The notes: generated by a model from the letters alone, not told the origin. A stretch of DNA of 64,000 nt from Acidocella sp. (GCA_026224875.1 JAMFRU010000051.1:1-64000); one strand, 5' to 3'. Positions 1 to 8,621 are shown, counted from the first letter of the stretch. Numbers and translations: made by a program.

Positions 1-120
1 ATCCTTCCAGCCAATCAATGCCCGTCAAGGGCATCAATCGGCCTAGCAGGACCGGTACACTTTTGCGCCGCCATAAAAGACGCAAATCAGCCGGTTCAGT
101 GGTACACTTTGCCGCCGCTA
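1..120. mobile_element. possible end of an IS21-family element
   Basis: Two direct repeats of the motif ggtacactttt/gccgcc lie at 54-72 and 101-118, 47 bp apart. Each is followed by a GCCGCC-rich stretch, and the second is preceded by ccggttcagt. Repeated GGTACACTTT motifs are typical of terminal regions of IS21-family elements, where the transposase binds. No istA or istB coding sequence is visible, so the body would lie left of the window or be lost. The boundary and a target duplication cannot be seen. Confidence 0.35.
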
Positions 121-153
121 TTTATATCTATGCATAATGTTCTCATTTTGTTC

Positions 154-182
154 TTGACATCCAGCCCGGCTTTGCCCTTAAT
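154..182 (+). promoter_or_regulatory. possible sigma70-type promoter of the radical SAM gene
   Basis: A perfect TTGACA at 154-159 is followed, after 17 bp, by CTTAAT at 177-182 (four of six matches to TATAAT). It ends 24 bp before the preferred ATG at 206. If the upstream repeats are an IS end, this promoter lies just outside it and could have been created or affected by the insertion. Confidence 0.3.
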
Positions 183-205
183 CAAGGCGAGAACGGAGCG
201 TGAAC

Positions 206-1315
206 ATGTCAGCAGTTTCACGAGTGCAGGTCAAGACCAGAGATGTGCCGGGCGCCATTAAGGGGCGCGGTACTGCCGTCAATCCGCCCAACCGCTTCGA
301 GGCAGCGCGGGTGGAAGCCTTCGATGATGGCTGGGATCTGGCCGAGGAGGAGCAATCCCGGCCGCAGACGACGCTGATCCGCGACAACACCCGCAGCATC
401 ATCGCCCGCAACGATAGCCCGGACCTGCCCTTCAGCCAGAGTGTGAATCCCTACCGGGGCTGCGAGCATGGCTGCATCTATTGTTTTGCCCGCCCCAGCC
501 ATGCCTATCTTGGCTTCTCTGCGGGGTTGGATTTCGAGACCAAAATCGTCTTCAAGCCGGAGGCGGCCAAATTGCTGGAAAAGGAGCTGGCGAAATCCAG
601 CTATAAGCCCAGCGTTATCGTGCTCGGCTCCAATACCGACCCCTATCAGCCGGTCGAGCGCACGCTTTCCATCACCCGCTCGGTGCTGGAAGTTCTGGAG
701 CGTTTCGGTAACCCGGTCGGCATCGTCACCAAATCCGCCGGCGTGCTGCGCGATGTGGATATTTTATCGCGCATGGCCGCGAAAAACCTGGCCAAAGTGC
801 ATATTTCCATCACCACGCTCGACCCTGTGCTGGCCCGGTCGCTGGAACCCCGCGCTGCCTCCCCCGCCCGGCGCCTGGCCGCGGTGCGGGAGCTGCGGGC
901 AGCCGGGATTCCAGTGGGGGTGTTGGCCTCGCCGATGATCCCGGGCGTGAATGATGCCGAGCTGGAGAGCATTCTGGAGCACGCCGCCGCGGCCGGGGCG
1001 CAGAGCGCGCATACGATTCTGGTCCGCCTGCCGCATGAGCTAGCGCCGCTGTTTAGCGATTGGCTGGAGAAACATCTGCCCGACCGCGCCGCCCATGTGC
1101 TGAGCCTGATCCGCCAAAGCCGCGGGGGAAAGCTCAACGACCCGGATTTCCACTCACGTTTTGCAGGCTCCGGCCCCTATGCCGCGATGCTGCACCAGCG
1201 TTTTACCCGCGCCGTAAAACAGCTCGGGCTGGAGGACGGCGCCGCGAGCCTGGATTGCAGCCAGTTCGCCGCCCCCAGCGCCAAGGCGAGTGCCACACAG
1301 ATGAGCCTGTTCTGA
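206..1315 (+). CDS. PA0069-family radical SAM protein
   Basis: The protein of about 369 residues has the radical SAM cysteine triad in NPYRGCEHGCIYCFARP, giving C86, C90 and C93 from the ATG at 206; these would hold a [4Fe-4S] cluster that cleaves S-adenosylmethionine. The spacing and the flanking NPYRGC and YCFAR match the PA0069/SplB-like family, whose substrate is not established. A GTG at 200 is an alternative start, but a GGAG about eight bases before the ATG favours 206. The gene stands alone after the IS-like repeats and is followed closely by a small membrane protein gene. A cytoplasmic iron-sulfur enzyme is confidently inferred; its reaction is not known. Confidence 0.85.
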   Translation: MSAVSRVQVKTRDVPGAIKGRGTAVNPPNRFEAARVEAFDDGWDLAEEEQSRPQTTLIRDNTRSIIARNDSPDLPFSQSVNPYRGCEHGCIYCFARPSHAYLGFSAGLDFETKIVFKPEAAKLLEKELAKSSYKPSVIVLGSNTDPYQPVERTLSITRSVLEVLERFGNPVGIVTKSAGVLRDVDILSRMAAKNLAKVHISITTLDPVLARSLEPRAASPARRLAAVRELRAAGIPVGVLASPMIPGVNDAELESILEHAAAAGAQSAHTILVRLPHELAPLFSDWLEKHLPDRAAHVLSLIRQSRGGKLNDPDFHSRFAGSGPYAAMLHQRFTRAVKQLGLEDGAASLDCSQFAAPSAKASATQMSLF

Positions 1316-1337
1316 AATTTTGAAAGGAAGCCACACA

Positions 1338-1544
1338 ATGTTCGACATCACCATTATCACTGGCCTGGCCTCGCTGTTCGGCTGCCTCTGCATGGCCCTG
1401 GTCTGTGCCGCGCAAATTGCCGAGCTCTTCGCCGCGGCCCGGCCTGCCGACGCTATTGAACAGCCTTGGGAGATGAATACGCGCGCTCAATCCGTGCCAC
1501 CTGCACATGGTAGCTGGAATACCAGCGCTTATGTCCCCGCTTAA
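1338..1544 (+). CDS. small single-span membrane protein, hypothetical
   Basis: This 68-residue ORF starts with ATG nine bases after an AAGGAAG ribosome site and 22 bp after the radical SAM stop. Residues 3-27 form one hydrophobic segment (ITIITGLASLFGCLCMALVC and onward), followed by a polar tail. GC-rich third positions in the first half look coding. The last 92 bp overlap, tail to tail, the monooxygenase-domain gene on the other strand, which is unusual and lowers confidence. I do not recognise the family. It could be a membrane partner of the upstream radical SAM protein, but only adjacency suggests it. Confidence 0.45.
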   Translation: MFDITIITGLASLFGCLCMALVCAAQIAELFAAARPADAIEQPWEMNTRAQSVPPAHGSWNTSAYVPA

Positions 1545-1764
1545 GCACCTGGTTTTGCGCGGCTAGATGGTCGGTTTGCGTCTTCCATGCCGTAATCGAA
1601 GCGAGGTCCGGCCAGTAAGAAAGTGCGATTTCCTGATCGCCTTCGGCCACGGCACAGAATTCCAGGCACCCGAAGTCGCGCAGCGCCATCTCACGTAAGG
1701 TGGCGGCGGTTTGCACATAATCATCCATCTCCCCCACCGTGGCGCGGAAGATGACGACGAACAT
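1453..1764 (-). CDS. antibiotic biosynthesis monooxygenase (ABM) domain protein
   Basis: The 103-residue product opens with FVVIFRATVGEMDDY and carries the YWPDLASITAWK stretch typical of the dimeric alpha-beta-barrel ABM family, which includes small cofactor-free monooxygenases and heme-degrading-like proteins. Family members often act in stress or quinone handling; the substrate is not predictable here. The ATG overlaps the stop of the upstream arsC-like gene by one base (TGATG), so the two are probably co-translated. Its 3' end overlaps the small plus-strand membrane ORF. Confidence 0.7.
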   Translation of the reverse strand: MFVVIFRATVGEMDDYVQTAATLREMALRDFGCLEFCAVAEGDQEIALSYWPDLASITAWKTQTDHLAAQNQVLKRGHKRWYSSYHVQVARIERAYSSPKAVQ

Positions 1765-2105
1765 CAGAGCAGGTCTTTCACCAGCTCGGCCGGGCGGCAG
1801 GATTTCGCACCTTTGGGCGTTACCACCACCGGGCGGTTGAGCAGGATCGGGTTTGCCGCGATAGCGTCCAATATCGCGCTATCGGAAGCGCCCTTCAGCC
1901 CCAGTTCGGTGGCGAGCGGTTCTTTCTCGCGCAGCAGCGGCGCGGCACCACCAGTGAGCTTGGCGAGTTTTGCCAGCTGGGGCCGGCTGGGCGGGTTTTT
2001 CATATAATCAATGATCTCAGGTTCGATCCCGGCTTCCCGTATGAACGCCAAGGCATTGCGGGCCGTACCGCATTTGGGGTTAAAATATATCGTAACATCA
2101 GCCAT
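1764..2105 (-). CDS. arsC: ArsC-family arsenate reductase (glutaredoxin type)
   Basis: The 113-residue protein begins MADVTIYFNPKCGTARNAL with the catalytic Cys at residue 12, and has the PPSRPQLAKL segment and a C-terminal NRPVVVTPKGAKSCRP that matches the substrate-binding region of the ArsC/Spx thioredoxin-fold family. It would reduce arsenate to arsenite with glutathione and glutaredoxin. No arsB, arsH or ArsR is next to it, so it may also be one of the ArsC-like proteins of unknown role (YffB type). It is first gene of a two-gene unit with the ABM-domain protein. Confidence 0.75.
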   Translation of the reverse strand: MADVTIYFNPKCGTARNALAFIREAGIEPEIIDYMKNPPSRPQLAKLAKLTGGAAPLLREKEPLATELGLKGASDSAILDAIAANPILLNRPVVVTPKGAKSCRPAELVKDLL

Positions 2106-2195
2106 TTATTGAGCCACCTCGTGTTGCGCGGCACTGCGGGCGTCTCGCCCTCTTCATGGCCAATCTCGCGCAATTTCGCACTGAGCGCCAGTTCG

Positions 2196-2228
2196 CCAAT
2201 CCTGTTAGTGGCCCAATCCTTTTAGTGG
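2196..2228. repeat. tandem pair of 16-bp repeats
   Basis: The motif ccaatcctgttagtgg at 2196-2211 recurs as ccaatccttttagtgg at 2213-2228, one mismatch, in the 292-bp gap between arsC and argB. No gene is apparent in that gap. Repeated sites spaced 17 bp apart could be a regulator site for the leftward arsC unit, but this is only a possibility. Confidence 0.35.
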
Positions 2229-2397
2229 TAACGCCAGAAATGGAGAGGGCTCCCTCGGCAACGGTTGCACGGCGGGTCTAACATAACCCCCGCTTTCGTC
2301 GCAGCCTTTCGCCGGAGCCTTTAAGTGAAGTGCGGCGCGGCGGGCAAGCGGTTCTGATCCCGTCTTCACCTAATCATCATATTACTTATGGACCCGG

Positions 2398-3291
2398 TTA
2401 CTTATGGATCATCGTCCCGATGCCGCCTTCGGTGAAGAGTTCCAGCAGCAGCGCATGCGGCACGGTGCCGTCGAGGATGGTCGCACCCTTCACCCCGAGC
2501 GTCACGGCCTCCATGCAGGTTTCCACTTTCGGGATCATGCCGCCGGAAATGGTGCCATCGGCGATCAGCTCGTGGACCTGCGCCATGGTGAGATCGCTCA
2601 GCAACTCTTTGTCTTTATTCAAAACACCTGGAACGTCGGTCAACATCAACAGGCGCTGGGCGTTGAGCGCGCCGGCGATGGCACCGGCCGCAGTGTCGGC
2701 GTTGATGTTATAGGTCTCGCCGTCGTCACCGGTGCCGACCGGGGCGATGACCGGGATCAACCCTGCGCCGGTAAGGGCGTGGATGACCCGGGTGTCGATA
2801 AACACCGGCTCGCCGACATGCCCGAGATCCAGCAATTCCTCGATGTTAGAATCGGGGTCTATATAGGTGCGGCGAAGTTTGCGGGCGCGGATCAGCCCAC
2901 CGTCTTTTCCTGAAATCCCAACGGCCAGCGCGCCGGCCTTGTTGATGAGCCCGGCGACCTGCTTGTTGACAGAACCGGATAAAACCATTTCGACGATCTC
3001 GACCATGGCTTCATCGGTCACGCGCAGGCCGTCTATAAATTTACTTTTAATATCAAGGCGCTTTAGCATGGCATTGATTTGCGGCCCGCCGCCGTGGACG
3101 ATGACGGGGTTAATGCCGACCTGCTTTAGCAGAGCAATATCGCGGCCGAACTCACTGGCGAGCATGCCTTCCATGGCGTGCCCGCCGTATTTCACCACGA
3201 TGGTGGCACCGGCGTAGCGGCGCAGATAGGGGAGCGCTTTGGCGACGATATGCGCTTCATGCGCGGCGGCTTTCAAAGTATCGGTGCTCAT
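2398..3291 (-). CDS. argB: acetylglutamate kinase
   Basis: ArgB phosphorylates N-acetylglutamate in the second step of arginine synthesis. The 297-residue product contains the nucleotide- and substrate-binding glycine motifs VVKYGGHAM and [11 protein letters not shown], the central [15 protein letters not shown] segment and the C-terminal [10 protein letters not shown], all in family order; the length is normal. The reading frame is open for 71 more codons upstream, but an AAGGAG lies six bases before the ATG at 3291 and MSTDTLKAA is a usual N-terminus. It lies downstream of engB in the same direction, with about 490 bp between them. Confidence 0.95.
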   Translation of the reverse strand: MSTDTLKAAAHEAHIVAKALPYLRRYAGATIVVKYGGHAMEGMLASEFGRDIALLKQVGINPVIVHGGGPQINAMLKRLDIKSKFIDGLRVTDEAMVEIVEMVLSGSVNKQVAGLINKAGALAVGISGKDGGLIRARKLRRTYIDPDSNIEELLDLGHVGEPVFIDTRVIHALTGAGLIPVIAPVGTGDDGETYNINADTAAGAIAGALNAQRLLMLTDVPGVLNKDKELLSDLTMAQVHELIADGTISGGMIPKVETCMEAVTLGVKGATILDGTVPHALLLELFTEGGIGTMIHK

Positions 3292-3365
3292 GCGGGCTCC
3301 TTGCCATGAAAGCGCGGAGAAGTGAACTAACCCCCGGCTAATGGATATGGACCTACGAAGCGGGC

Positions 3366-3656
3366 CTATGGACGCGGGCCTATCGATACCCCTCGAATTT
3401 TGGTTAATGCCCGCCTGGATGCAAACAGGCTTTCCCAGCGGCGCATTTGGTGTCCGTTGCAATAGATCGCCCGCTCGGCAAAGTACGGCCAGTGCCCGTG
3501 CCACCCCAATGGCCGGCGTCGAATTTTTTTACGCGATAATGCAAGGAATTGTAGGCGCAACAGCACCTCGGCCAGCGCGCGTAGCCTACCATTTGCGACG
3601 TAGAAATCTGCGCGAGGATATCTCCGCGGATCGAAGCGAGGCGTAAACGTGGTCAT
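3366..3656 (-). CDS. doubtful ORF between engB and argB
   Basis: A 96-codon frame rich in Arg (for example [18 protein letters not shown]) sits in the 493-bp gap between engB and argB on the same strand. Codon third positions are mixed, unlike the strongly GC-biased neighbours, and only a weak GGCGGA precedes the ATG. I do not recognise it. It may be a decayed gene or non-coding. The rest of the gap holds the repeat at 3736-3775 and nothing else I can name. Confidence 0.2.
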   Translation of the reverse strand: MTTFTPRFDPRRYPRADFYVANGRLRALAEVLLRLQFLALSRKKIRRRPLGWHGHWPYFAERAIYCNGHQMRRWESLFASRRALTKIRGVSIGPRP

Positions 3657-3735
3657 TTCCGCCGATTAGCGTGAGACAATCCCAACTCGCAAGCCCGCAC
3701 ACAACGGCACAATCGAAGGCCGGGCCACAGCCAAA

Positions 3736-3775
3736 CTGAGGCCTCAGGCCCCAGCGGGTGCAGGGCAGAGCCCTT
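3736..3775. repeat. GGCCTCAGGCCCCAGCGGG-type repeat, terminator-like
   Basis: The segment begins with the palindrome ctgaggcctcag and continues ccccagcggg...gggcagagcccttc. It matches, in reverse complement, one arm of the long inverted repeat at 47442-47638. It lies ten bases beyond the engB stop and probably marks the 3' end of that transcript; the inner GGGC-AGA-GCCC can form a small hairpin. Confidence 0.45.
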
Positions 3776-3784
3776 CCAGCTTAC

Positions 3785-4513
3785 TTAAATAAACCCCGCA
3801 ATAACGGCCCGCAGATCATCAATCCCCGTCATCTTCTGGCTGGAAGTGGTGATCACCTCGCTAAACGCCGCCGGATGCTTCCCAGCCAGAGCCACGACCT
3901 CATCCTGCTTGCGCTTGAGCGCATTGGGTTTCACGTCATCGGCCTTGGTCAGCACCAGCTGGTAGGATACGGCCGATTGGTCGAGCAGCTCCATCACGGT
4001 TTCGTCCGAGGTTTTAATTTCCACACGCGCGTCCAGCAGCAGGAACACCCGGCTCAGGTTCGGGCGGCCGCGCAGATAGTCGAGCATCAGCCCCTGCCAG
4101 TCGCGCTTTACGGCTTGCGGGGCCTCGGCATAGCCGTAGCCGGGCATGTCCACCAACACCAAAGGCGCGTTCTGGCACTCAAAGAAGTTCAGCTGGCGCG
4201 TCCGCCCGGGCTGGTGCGACACGCGCGCCAGCGCTTTACGGCCCGTCAGTGCATTGAGGAGCGAGGATTTGCCCACGTTGGACCGTCCGGCGAAGGCAAT
4301 TTCGGTACCTCGCGGTGGGGGTAGGCCTTCGAGAGTCTGCGCTGCGTAGAAAAATTCGCAAGGACTCGCAAAGAGCTTACGCCCCGCCTCCAACTGTTCC
4401 GGCGACGTTCCAGATCCGGCAAAATTCAGGCCTTGTCCGCTCTCGGCGCCGCCGTGGCCGGTGTTGTTGTCTTCGTCTTCATCTTCGCCGCCGCCTGGCG
4501 CATGATCAGCCAT
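3785..4513 (-). CDS. engB: ribosome biogenesis GTP-binding protein EngB/YsxC
   Basis: EngB is a small essential GTPase that helps assemble the large ribosomal subunit. The G1 motif GRSNVGKSS, the switch region HQPGRTRQLNFF, the G3 DMPGYG and the G4 TKAD appear in order. The C-terminal region is followed directly by the stop. From the ATG at 4513 the protein has 242 residues with an acidic, variable N-terminus. This start lies 88 bp inside the end of yidC; a TTG nearer the conserved EAGRKLF segment would remove the overlap, so the start is not settled. It is part of the leftward rpmH-rnpA-yidD-yidC-engB block. Confidence 0.9.
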   Translation of the reverse strand: MADHAPGGGEDEDEDNNTGHGGAESGQGLNFAGSGTSPEQLEAGRKLFASPCEFFYAAQTLEGLPPPRGTEIAFAGRSNVGKSSLLNALTGRKALARVSHQPGRTRQLNFFECQNAPLVLVDMPGYGYAEAPQAVKRDWQGLMLDYLRGRPNLSRVFLLLDARVEIKTSDETVMELLDQSAVSYQLVLTKADDVKPNALKRKQDEVVALAGKHPAAFSEVITTSSQKMTGIDDLRAVIAGFI

Positions 4514-6204
4514 TGCTGCCCCACAGAAAGAGTGTTGTTCCAGGCCCAGTACAGTACCAGCCCGGCCGGAGAACGCGCCAGCATGAAGGTGAACATCAGC
4601 GGCATGAACTGGAACATGCGCGCCTGAGCCGGATCGGCCGGCGCCGGATTTAGCTTCTGCTGCATGAACATGGTGCAACCCATGATAATCGGCAGCAGGC
4701 CGACTTGCAGGATCGGGGAGATCGCTGTCGGGTCGAAGGGAATGAGCCCGAACAGGTTGAAGAGGTTGGTCGGGTCTGGGGCCGAGAGATCGTGGATCCA
4801 GCCGTAGAAGGGTGCCTGGCGCATCTCTATGGTGATGAAGATGACCTTGTAGAGCGAGAAGAACACGGGGATCTGCACCAGCATGGGCAGGCAGCCTGAA
4901 GCCGGGTTGATCTTCTCTTCCTTGTACAGTGCCATCGTGGCCTGCTGCAAAGCGAGATTATCGTCGGCGTGCTTCTCCTTCAGGGCTTTGATTTTCGGCT
5001 GCACGTTCTTCATCCGCGCCATGGAGCGGTAGGAATAGCTGGCGAGCGGGAAGAACAGCAGTTTGACGCCCACGGTGAAGATGAGGATGGCCAGGCCGAA
5101 ATTGCCGGTGAGACTGTTCAGATAATCCAGCGCGTAGAAGATCGGCTTGGTTAGAATATAGAGATGACCGAAATCGACCGCCTTATAGAGGTTCGGGATG
5201 CCGTACTGGTTCTGGTACCCATCCAGAATTTTAACCACCTTCGCGCCGGTGAAGAGATGCGAGGTGAAGCCGGCTTCGCCGCCCGGAGCAGCGACGACCG
5301 GATTGGCGGCGATGAAGCTGGTCTGATAGGCGCTGCCGTCGCCGTCATTCACCGTACCATAGGTCATGGAGGCGTTCATGGCGGCGGATTGGTCGGGCGC
5401 CACGGCGGCAAGCCAGTATTTATCGGTCACACCTGCCCAGCCGCCGGGGCCGGCGGCCTGGAAAGCGACACCGCCCGGAGCCTGGGCACCGTCACCTTTG
5501 AGGCTCTTGTAGGATTCCTGCTTCAGCGTGCCGTTGAACACGCCGAGCGGGCCGTCGAACAGCACCCAGCTGGTCTGTTTGTCGACCGGCTTGTAGTCGC
5601 GCACCACGCGCGACCAGGGGAAGAGGGAAACCGGCGCGGTGCCATGGTTGAGCACGTTCTGGCGCACGGTGAACATGTATTTGTCGTCAACCGAGAGCAG
5701 CAGCTGGAAAATCAGGCCCTGGCCGTTGTCCCAGGAGAGGGTGACCGGCGAGGAGGGCGTGAGCGAGGCCGCGGAGGTGGTCCAAAGCGTGGCATCCGAA
5801 GGGACTTTGATGCCGGCGGCGGCACTCCAGCCGAACTGCGCATAGGTGGGGGTGGGTCCGCCGCGGCGGCCCATGATCTGCACGAGGGGCGAGTCTTTCG
5901 CCACGGTCTCATGATAGGCGGTCAGCGTAATGTCGTCGAAAACCGCGCCGGTGAGGCCGACGCTGCCCTGCATCAGCGGGGCATCGACGGTGAGGCGGGG
6001 GCCGGCCGGCGGGGCGGCGGTGCTGGTGGAGGCGGTTTGGTTGCCGGCCCCCGTGCCGGCGGGGGTGCCGTTATCGACAGCCGCCTGCGTGGCGGGGGCC
6101 GCCTGGTGCTGCGGATGCGGCAGGAACTTGTCCTGGACGAAGGTGAAGACCCCCAGAACAGCGAAGGAAAACAAGAGGGCGAGGAGCAGGCGCTTCTGGT
6201 CCAT
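4426..6204 (-). CDS. yidC: membrane protein insertase YidC
   Basis: YidC inserts and folds inner membrane proteins, alone or with SecYEG. The 592-residue protein has the N-terminal signal-anchor helix MDQKRLLLALLFSFAVLGVF, a large periplasmic beta-rich domain, and the C-terminal insertase core with FGLAILIFTVGVKLLFFPL, YKEEKINPASGCLPMLVQIP and the final helices near PLMFTFMLARSPAGLVLYW. It starts five bases after yidD ends. A charged Ala/Lys/Thr tail ends the protein, and its last codons overlap the engB start. Confidence 0.96.
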   Translation of the reverse strand: MDQKRLLLALLFSFAVLGVFTFVQDKFLPHPQHQAAPATQAAVDNGTPAGTGAGNQTASTSTAAPPAGPRLTVDAPLMQGSVGLTGAVFDDITLTAYHETVAKDSPLVQIMGRRGGPTPTYAQFGWSAAAGIKVPSDATLWTTSAASLTPSSPVTLSWDNGQGLIFQLLLSVDDKYMFTVRQNVLNHGTAPVSLFPWSRVVRDYKPVDKQTSWVLFDGPLGVFNGTLKQESYKSLKGDGAQAPGGVAFQAAGPGGWAGVTDKYWLAAVAPDQSAAMNASMTYGTVNDGDGSAYQTSFIAANPVVAAPGGEAGFTSHLFTGAKVVKILDGYQNQYGIPNLYKAVDFGHLYILTKPIFYALDYLNSLTGNFGLAILIFTVGVKLLFFPLASYSYRSMARMKNVQPKIKALKEKHADDNLALQQATMALYKEEKINPASGCLPMLVQIPVFFSLYKVIFITIEMRQAPFYGWIHDLSAPDPTNLFNLFGLIPFDPTAISPILQVGLLPIIMGCTMFMQQKLNPAPADPAQARMFQFMPLMFTFMLARSPAGLVLYWAWNNTLSVGQQWLIMRQAAAKMKTKTTTPATAAPRADKA

Positions 6205-6209
6205 GAAAA

Positions 6210-6458
6210 TCAGTAGTCCTTAGCTTTTGGGGGCGTGATTAAAGGGACCGGGTCGTAACCGCCCGGGTTGAATGGGTGGCAACGCAGAATGCGTGTGGCG
6301 GCCAGCCGGCTGCCGCGCAAGGCGCCGTGGGTGGCTAGAGCCTCGCGCGCATAGGTGCTGCAGGAAGGCTCGAACCGGCAATTGGCACCGATCACGGGGC
6401 GCAAGGTCAGCTGATACACCCGTACCGCGCCCGAAAGCATATAGGCGGCGGGGCTCAT
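6210..6458 (-). CDS. yidD: membrane protein insertion efficiency factor YidD
   Basis: The 82-residue protein has the family pattern [27 protein letters not shown] and [17 protein letters not shown], with the conserved cysteine-rich PSCSxYA core. YidD is a small membrane-associated protein that helps YidC-dependent insertion. Its ATG overlaps the rnpA stop (ATGA at 6455-6458) and it lies five bases before yidC, so all three are probably translated together. Confidence 0.93.
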   Translation of the reverse strand: MSPAAYMLSGAVRVYQLTLRPVIGANCRFEPSCSTYAREALATHGALRGSRLAATRILRCHPFNPGGYDPVPLITPPKAKDY

Positions 6459-6826
6459 GTAGATACCTCATGCAGCGCCTCATCCAGGGCCTGGGCCAGG
6501 TTCTGGCGCAGTTTGGCGAAATCCATGCTGCCGGTTTCACGGCGGCCGATCAGCACCAGCTCCATACCCTGCGCGTTGCGTTCGGCCAGAACCAGACGTG
6601 CCGCCTCCCGCAGCCGGCGCTTGGCACGGTTACGGATGACGGCATTGCCGAGTTTTTTGGTGGCGGTGAAGCCCAATCGCACTGGTGCGACGGATGTTGA
6701 ATCCGAAGCGGATACGTCTTTCAACGCCTGCAGCACGAAGCCGGTTCTGACGATCTTTCTTCCCGATGCCGCGAGGCGGAGGAAGTCAGACCGCCGCTTC
6801 AGGCGCCCGGGTAGAAGCTGCGGCAT
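6455..6826 (-). CDS. rnpA: ribonuclease P protein component
   Basis: The 122-residue basic protein pairs with the RNase P RNA to process tRNA 5' ends. It shows the family motif [19 protein letters not shown], and [12 protein letters not shown] near the N-terminus. The ATG at 6826 has an AGGA a few bases upstream and begins [12 protein letters not shown]; a longer frame upstream overlaps rpmH and is rejected. It is 31 bp downstream of rpmH, the usual arrangement. Confidence 0.94.
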   Translation of the reverse strand: MPQLLPGRLKRRSDFLRLAASGRKIVRTGFVLQALKDVSASDSTSVAPVRLGFTATKKLGNAVIRNRAKRRLREAARLVLAERNAQGMELVLIGRRETGSMDFAKLRQNLAQALDEALHEVST

Positions 6827-6857
6827 GTTTCCTCGTCCCGGCGCAGCGGGCGCAAAA

Positions 6858-6992
6858 TCAGGCGGAGAGCTTGGCGCGGCCCTTGGCGCGGCGGTTGGAC
6901 AGCACCTTGCGGCCGCCAACGGTTGCCATGCGGGCGCGGAAACCATGCCGGCGCTTGCGGACGATTTTAGAAGGTTGATAAGTCCGTTTCAC
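6858..6992 (-). CDS. rpmH: 50S ribosomal protein L34
   Basis: The 44-residue protein, from a GTG start, reads [18 protein letters not shown] and ends with [11 protein letters not shown], a full match to the L34 pattern. A GGAG (ctcc at 7001-7004 on the plus strand) stands before the GTG. It is the first gene of the rpmH-rnpA-yidD-yidC-engB block; promoters are expected in the 188 bp shared with the divergent AhpD-like gene. I see no DnaA-box cluster or dnaA, so an origin is not supported here. Confidence 0.95.
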   Translation of the reverse strand: MKRTYQPSKIVRKRRHGFRARMATVGGRKVLSNRRAKGRAKLSA

Positions 6993-7180
6993 GCTATTCA
7001 CTCCGGCAGATAAAAAACAAAAGACTATTGGCCCAGGCCGTCGCCGGCCGGGCACGATGGCGCGGTATAGGCGGGGGAAGGCCGCGGCGTCAATGGATGG
7101 AGGCGGGTACGGCTTGGCCACCCTGCCCTGCTGTGATGAAACTGCCCGCTAACTAAGCAGCATAATAACAGGAGTACGCG

Positions 7181-7642
7181 ATGTTATTTGAGGATTTCGC
7201 CAAAAGCCAGACGGATGTGGTGGCGGCGATGCGGCAGATGAGTGCGGCGGCCACGGCGCGGGGTTTAGAGAAGGAGCTGGTCGAATTGCTGAAAATTCGG
7301 GTGAGCCAGATCAATGGCTGCGCCTTTTGCCTGCAGTTTCATTTGAATCTGGCGCGCAAGCTCGGAGTCGACGAGGGCAAACTGGGGCTGGTGGCGGCCT
7401 GGCGCGATGCCGGCGGGTTTTCCGAACGTGAGTGCGCGGCGTTTGACTATGCCGAACGGCTGACGCTGCTGGGGTATAGTCATTTTACCGCCGCGGACCG
7501 GCCGGTGGATGGAATACCGTTTTCCGGCTCCGAAATCGAGCAGCTGACCATCGCGATTGCCACGATCAACGCCTGGAACCGTATTGCGGCGGCGCTGCAT
7601 TTTCCGCCCCCGCTTTCGTCCCCGCTTCCGCACCCGGCCTGA
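7181..7642 (+). CDS. AhpD-like carboxymuconolactone decarboxylase-fold protein
   Basis: The 153-residue product has the CxxC and downstream His of the AhpD core: C47, C50 and H54 in INGCAFCLQFHLNLARK, followed by AFDYAERLTL. Proteins of this type are small thiol peroxidase-like or alkylhydroperoxidase-like enzymes; some decarboxylate carboxymuconolactone, but the redox pair points to the AhpD branch. The ATG follows an AACAGGAG site. Its stop is 40 bp before the patatin gene in the same direction. Confidence 0.8.
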   Translation: MLFEDFAKSQTDVVAAMRQMSAAATARGLEKELVELLKIRVSQINGCAFCLQFHLNLARKLGVDEGKLGLVAAWRDAGGFSERECAAFDYAERLTLLGYSHFTAADRPVDGIPFSGSEIEQLTIAIATINAWNRIAAALHFPPPLSSPLPHPA

Positions 7643-7682
7643 ACCGCTTGCTCTGCACCGCAACAAGGCGCAGCTTAAGCCT

Positions 7683-8621
7683 ATGGTTTTACCCGTCTCT
7701 TCCCCCCGAATTGTGCTGGCGTTGCAGGGCGGCGGCGCGCATGGCGCCTTCACCTGGGGGGCGATGGACCGGCTGCTCGAATCGGGGCTGGTGTTGTCCG
7801 CGATCACCGGCGTGTCGTCCGGCGCGATGATCGCGGCCATGGCGGTGCAGGGCCAGTTGCATGGCGGCGCTGAAGGCGCGCGCAAGGCGATGGCACTGCT
7901 ATGGGAGCGGATCGCGGCGGCGCATATTTTCAATATCAGCATGAACACAGGCATGCCGGCCTCCCCGCTCGACTGGATGTGGGGCAAGGGGATGGAGTTC
8001 GGCAACGAGCTGGCGATGACCGGGTTTACCAATGCGTTGCGCATGTTCAGCCCCGGCCAGCTCAACCCGATGGGACAAAACCCACTGGCGCCGGTGCTCA
8101 AAGAGCTGATCGATGTGGAGGCGCTGCGCAACCCGGCAGCGGCCAGGCTTTATGTGGGCGCCACGGATGTTGAAACGGGTGCGGCAAAAGTTTTCACCAA
8201 TCATGAGGTCGGGGTACGGCATCTGCTGGCCTCGGCCTGTATCCCGATGATGTTCCCCGCCGTGGAGATCAACAGCCGGCATTATTGGGACGGCGGCTAT
8301 AGCTGCAACCCGCCGCTGGCGCCGGTGCTGTCCCCCAAGCCGGACCGGCTGATCCTGATCCGCGCCCAGCCGCGCGTACGCCCGGGCGTGCCGACCAGCA
8401 CCGCCGATATCGTACACCGGCTGCATGAGATTGCGTTTCAGGCGCCGCTGGAGGCCGAGCTCTCACTGCTGCCGCGCCAGACCAAATTGCTGGATATTTC
8501 CGCCGATGCGGCGCTGGCGCGCCATCCGCTCAGCTCCAAGATGAATACCGAGAAGGGATTTCTCGACGATCTGTTCGCCGCCGGGCGGGACGCGGCGGAT
8601 GCGGCCCTGCAGATGGCATGA
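7683..8621 (+). CDS. patatin-like phospholipase family protein
   Basis: The 312-residue protein begins MVLPVSSPRIVLALQGGGAH and has the oxyanion GGGAHG at about residues 16-21, the nucleophile elbow GVSSG with Ser45, and the catalytic Asp in HYWDGGYSCNPPL. These are the three elements of the Ser-Asp dyad patatin acyl hydrolases that cleave lipid esters. The family includes both cytoplasmic and secreted lipases; no signal peptide is seen. The open frame extends upstream into the preceding gene but ATG 7683 gives the normal N-terminus. Its stop begins a row of ATGA-coupled minicistrons leading to the histidine kinase. Confidence 0.88.
   Translation: MVLPVSSPRIVLALQGGGAHGAFTWGAMDRLLESGLVLSAITGVSSGAMIAAMAVQGQLHGGAEGARKAMALLWERIAAAHIFNISMNTGMPASPLDWMWGKGMEFGNELAMTGFTNALRMFSPGQLNPMGQNPLAPVLKELIDVEALRNPAAARLYVGATDVETGAAKVFTNHEVGVRHLLASACIPMMFPAVEINSRHYWDGGYSCNPPLAPVLSPKPDRLILIRAQPRVRPGVPTSTADIVHRLHEIAFQAPLEAELSLLPRQTKLLDISADAALARHPLSSKMNTEKGFLDDLFAAGRDAADAALQMA

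Noticed and set aside
3292-3504. 71-codon N-terminal extension of argB
   Set aside because: No family match; the AAGGAG at six bases before 3291 fixes the start there.
5164-6216. Plus-strand open frame (350 codons) opposite yidC
   Set aside because: Antisense shadow of yidC, low-complexity Gly/Arg-rich text, no ribosome site.
6858-7181. Possible replication origin near rpmH
   Set aside because: rpmH is often near oriC, but there is no dnaA, no DnaA-box cluster and no AT-rich unwinding region seen here.
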